From NCBI GenBank assembly GCA_002373715.1, contig DFLI01000122.1, positions 1 through 15,383 of the forward strand: a DNA stretch of 15,383 nt, in the 5' to 3' direction. How positions within the stretch are numbered: position 1 is the first letter of the stretch; each line of letters opens with the position of its first letter. This stretch comes from Bacteroidales bacterium UBA3623 (GTDB lineage Bacteria > Bacteroidota > Bacteroidia > Bacteroidales > UBA932). This document shows positions 13,547-15,383 of this stretch, in pieces. A program made the translations under genes and the position numbers. The notes under the pieces are model-generated. The model saw only the letters and a program-made list of their open reading frames with translations, ran no database searches and was not told where the DNA came from.

Positions 13547-13570
13547 TAAGAGAGAAAGTGGCATCCCAAT

Positions 13571-13598
13571 AAAAAAAGGACGGGCAGAACCCGTCCTT
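13571..13598 (-). terminator. Intrinsic terminator of the ackA-ptb-tpiA unit
   Basis: On the minus strand GGACGGG (13596-13590) pairs with CCCGTCC (13584-13578) around a 5-nt loop, followed by seven T (13577-13571). It lies about 25 nt beyond the tpiA stop. Confidence 0.9.
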
Positions 13599-13620
13599 AA
13601 TCATGAAAAGGCCGCTTCGA

Positions 13621-14376
13621 TTAGAAGGAAGTGGCAATTCCCAGGAAGTCCTCGGCCTTGAGGGCGGCGCCGCCGATGAGGCCACCGTCGATATCCTTCT
13701 CGGCGAAGAGTTCCTTGGCGTTGGAGGGCTTGCAGGAGCCACCGTACAGGATGGTCATGTCGTCGGCCACCTGGGCGCCGAACTTGGCCTCGATGACGTT
13801 GCGGATGCAAGCGTGGATTTCCTCGGCCTGGGCGGCAGTGGCGGTTTTGCCGGTGCCGATGGCCCACACGGGCTCGTAGGCGATGACCACGTTCTTCATA
13901 TCCTCGGCGGTGAAGTTGTAGAGGACGTTCTTGGTCTGGGCGGTAACCACCTCGAAGTGCTTGCCAGCCTCACGCTCGTCCAGGTTTTCACCCACGCAGA
14001 GGATGACCTTCAGGCCGGCGGCCAGAGCCAGCTGGGTTTTCACCACCAGCTTCTCGTCCGTCTCACCGTAGTACTGGCGACGCTCGGAGTGACCCAGGAT
14101 GGTGTACTGGCAACCCAGGGAGGTGAGCATGTTCACGGCCACTTCACCGGTGTATGCACCCTTCTCGTGGTCTGCGCAGTTCTGGGCGCTCAGCTGCACC
14201 TTGGAGCCCTTCAGGACATCGGCCACGGGGGCCAGGTGAGTGAACGGAGGAGCAACTACCAGCTCTACGTTAGCGGGAAGATCTTTGGCGGCTGCAACAA
14301 CAGCCTTGGCGAGTTCTACGCCCTCGGGCACGGTGGTGTTCATTTTCCAATTGCCCGCGACAATGTATTTACGCAT
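13621..14376 (-). CDS. tpiA: Triose-phosphate isomerase
   Basis: This is a cytoplasmic glycolytic enzyme interconverting dihydroxyacetone phosphate and glyceraldehyde-3-phosphate. The 251-residue product is full length. The catalytic set is present: Asn9 and Lys11 in GNWKMN, His96 in ILGHSERR, and Glu168 in AYEPVWAIGTG, followed by the flexible phosphate-gripping loop and the C-terminal YGGS and GGLIGGA phosphate-binding segments. The gene starts 17 nt after the ptb stop on the same strand and is followed by an intrinsic terminator, so it is the last gene of an ackA-ptb-tpiA unit. This links triose metabolism with acyl-phosphate/ATP-yielding fermentation steps. Confidence 0.98.
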   Translation of the reverse strand: MRKYIVAGNWKMNTTVPEGVELAKAVVAAAKDLPANVELVVAPPFTHLAPVADVLKGSKVQLSAQNCADHEKGAYTGEVAVNMLTSLGCQYTILGHSERRQYYGETDEKLVVKTQLALAAGLKVILCVGENLDEREAGKHFEVVTAQTKNVLYNFTAEDMKNVVIAYEPVWAIGTGKTATAAQAEEIHACIRNVIEAKFGAQVADDMTILYGGSCKPSNAKELFAEKDIDGGLIGGAALKAEDFLGIATSF

Positions 14377-14393
14377 TTTCTAACTATATAAGA

Positions 14394-15299
14394 TTATTTA
14401 ACTGACATAACTGCGGAAGCGATGGAGTTGAGCTTCACATCTACGGAGTCTGCTCTGGAGGCCAGGATGCAAGGAACCTTGGTACCTACCAGGAAACCGG
14501 CCTGACGAACGTCCTTGGCCAGTTTGGAGTTGGTTTTCCAGAACACGTTGGCGCTCTCGATGTTGGGGAACAGGAGGCAGTCTGCGTCTCCGGCCACGGG
14601 GCTCTTGAGCTTCTTGATTTCTACGGACTCCTGGTCGATGGCTACATCCAGGGCCAGAGGGCCGTCGCCGATGGCCTTGATCTGGCCACGGTCGCACATC
14701 TTGGCCAGCATGGCACCCTCGATGCAGGCGGGCATGCTGTCCAGCATTTGCTCGGAAGCGGCGATGAAGGCAATCTTAGGCATGGCAATGCCAAAGCTGC
14801 GGGCCACGCCGGTAACAAAGCCGGCCATCTTTACCTTCTGGCGGAAATCCGGCTGAGGGATGACGGCCATGTCGGTGATGAAGATGAGCTTGTGGTAGTT
14901 GGGGTTCTCAATCACACCCACATGGGAGAGCAGACCCTTAGCGGGCAGCAGACCCACTTCCTTGTTCAGGATGGCGCGCAGGAACTTATCCGTAGAGCAG
15001 AGGCCCTTCATAAGGACGTCTCCCTCTCCGTCGTGAACCATGCGAACGGCCTCGGCCACGGCCTTCAGCTCGTCCTTCACGTCCACAATCTCAAACTTAC
15101 CCATGTCAATCTTGCACTCGCTGCACACCTTGGCAATGAGGTCCGTGTCACCCACCAGGGTTACTTTTACGAAGCCCATATCGCTGGCCAGGGAAGCGGC
15201 CTCGATGGTGTGGGAATCCACGCCCCAGGCGGCTACCATTTTCTTGCAAATGCCTTGTGCTTTGAGCTCGGCAAACAGATCGTTAAAATTGGTAATCAT
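14394..15299 (-). CDS. ptb: Phosphate acyltransferase of the Ptb (phosphate butyryltransferase) subfamily
   Basis: The 301-residue protein belongs to the PTA/PTB family, which exchanges CoA for phosphate on acyl groups, giving acyl phosphates for ATP production by a kinase. From memory, the length equals clostridial Ptb, and motifs match it more closely than Pta: MKGLCSTDKFLRAILNKEVGL, LSHVGVIE, DRGQIKAIGDGPLALD, LLFPNIESANVFWK and the C-terminal SRADSVDVKLNSIA. Butyryl-CoA or other short or branched acyl-CoAs are therefore likely substrates, but acetyl-CoA cannot be excluded. It starts 3 nt after the stop of an acetate-kinase-like gene and precedes tpiA by 17 nt, so all three are probably co-transcribed. 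It is cytoplasmic; no signal peptide is present. Confidence 0.88.
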   Translation of the reverse strand: MITNFNDLFAELKAQGICKKMVAAWGVDSHTIEAASLASDMGFVKVTLVGDTDLIAKVCSECKIDMGKFEIVDVKDELKAVAEAVRMVHDGEGDVLMKGLCSTDKFLRAILNKEVGLLPAKGLLSHVGVIENPNYHKLIFITDMAVIPQPDFRQKVKMAGFVTGVARSFGIAMPKIAFIAASEQMLDSMPACIEGAMLAKMCDRGQIKAIGDGPLALDVAIDQESVEIKKLKSPVAGDADCLLFPNIESANVFWKTNSKLAKDVRQAGFLVGTKVPCILASRADSVDVKLNSIASAVMSVK

Positions 15300-15302
15300 G
15301 GT

Positions 15303-15383
15303 TTATTCTTGATTTTCTAATACTAAATGCATGGTATCACGGGCAATGACCAGTTCCTCGTTGGTGCAGATGAGGGCGGCCTT
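15303..15383 (-). CDS. ackA: C-terminal end of an acetate kinase-like protein (partial)
   Basis: Only the last 26 codons and the TAA stop (15305-15303) are in the window. They encode KAALICTNEELVIARDT followed by a short tail ending in LENQE. The (I)xTNEELxIARDT block is the C-terminal signature I know from acetate kinases. Butyrate kinases instead end with a YPGExE-type motif, which is absent. The stop lies 3 nt before the ptb start, so the two are surely co-transcribed. With so little sequence, a related acyl kinase such as propionate kinase remains possible. Confidence 0.75.
   Translation of the reverse strand, partial: KAALICTNEELVIARDTMHLVLENQE

Noticed and set aside
13425..13557. Possible inverted repeat (CACTCTCTTTTT against AAGAGAGAAAGTG) flanking the 51-bp repeat
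   Set aside because: The arms match only with several mismatches and shifts, no target duplication or transposase is present, and both are low-complexity pyrimidine/purine runs.
13344..13661. Open reading frame of 105 codons across the tRNA and the tpiA terminator
   Set aside because: It starts inside the tRNA, runs through two intrinsic terminators and ends in the tpiA coding region on the other strand; there is no promoter or start context. The part over the 51-bp repeat is mentioned only as a possible decayed repeat.
1..15383. Search for CRISPR arrays, toxin-antitoxin pairs, phage or defence genes
   Set aside because: No regularly spaced repeats of the right length and no proteins with such motifs were found on either strand.

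Overview
The window looks like chromosomal DNA from a GC-rich member of the Bacteroidota, probably Bacteroidales. Three things support this. Promoters carry the Bacteroidetes -7 element TAnnTTTG, sometimes with a TTG/TTTG element about 20 bases upstream, and Shine-Dalgarno motifs are not evident. Several proteins are of types I associate with that phylum (DUF3089 lipoprotein, prolyl-tripeptidyl-peptidase-like S9 enzyme, small one-TM protein, MnmA with a long insert). Secreted lipoproteins and outer-membrane hydrolases are common. The exact genus cannot be read from the sequence.

Layout. Positions 1-470 (-) hold the N-terminal half of a DUF3089 lipoprotein, divergent from a small DUF4298 protein (544-969, +). 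The DUF4298 gene abuts tail-to-tail an ABC-F ATPase of the Uup type (970-2760, -). The ABC-F gene is divergent from mnmA (2806-4245, +), with the two promoters packed into 45 bp. mnmA overlaps tail-to-tail by 8 bp with a secreted SGNH/GDSL hydrolase (4238-4906, -), which is divergent from lplA (4977-5924, +).

A tightly packed six-gene set (5959-13258, +) follows, apparently read from one TATATTTG promoter. It encodes an outer-membrane beta-barrel-like protein, a calcineurin-like metallophosphoesterase lipoprotein, a small single-TM protein, a PtpA-like S9 peptidase, a GH20 beta-N-acetylhexosaminidase and a GH26 lipoprotein. Gaps are 1, 2, 6, 1 and 12 nt. Four or five of the products are exported and probably act on peptide or glycan substrates at the cell envelope. 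A tRNA-Val(GAC) with its own strong promoter and intrinsic terminator follows. The minus-strand set ackA (C-terminal end only), ptb and tpiA then runs toward it and ends in its own terminator.

Most of the window is ordinary housekeeping and accessory metabolism. The most unusual item is a 58-bp composite palindrome (two hairpins in inverted orientation) lying in frame inside mnmA, resembling a protein-coding mobile palindromic repeat. Also notable are: start codons only 5-10 nt after the -7 box at five promoters, implying leaderless or nearly leaderless mRNAs; a butyrate-type phosphotransacylase paired with an acetate-type kinase; the six-gene exported hydrolase operon; and a 51-bp-period imperfect repeat between the tRNA and tpiA. 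I found no CRISPR array, transposase, phage gene or clearly new defence system.
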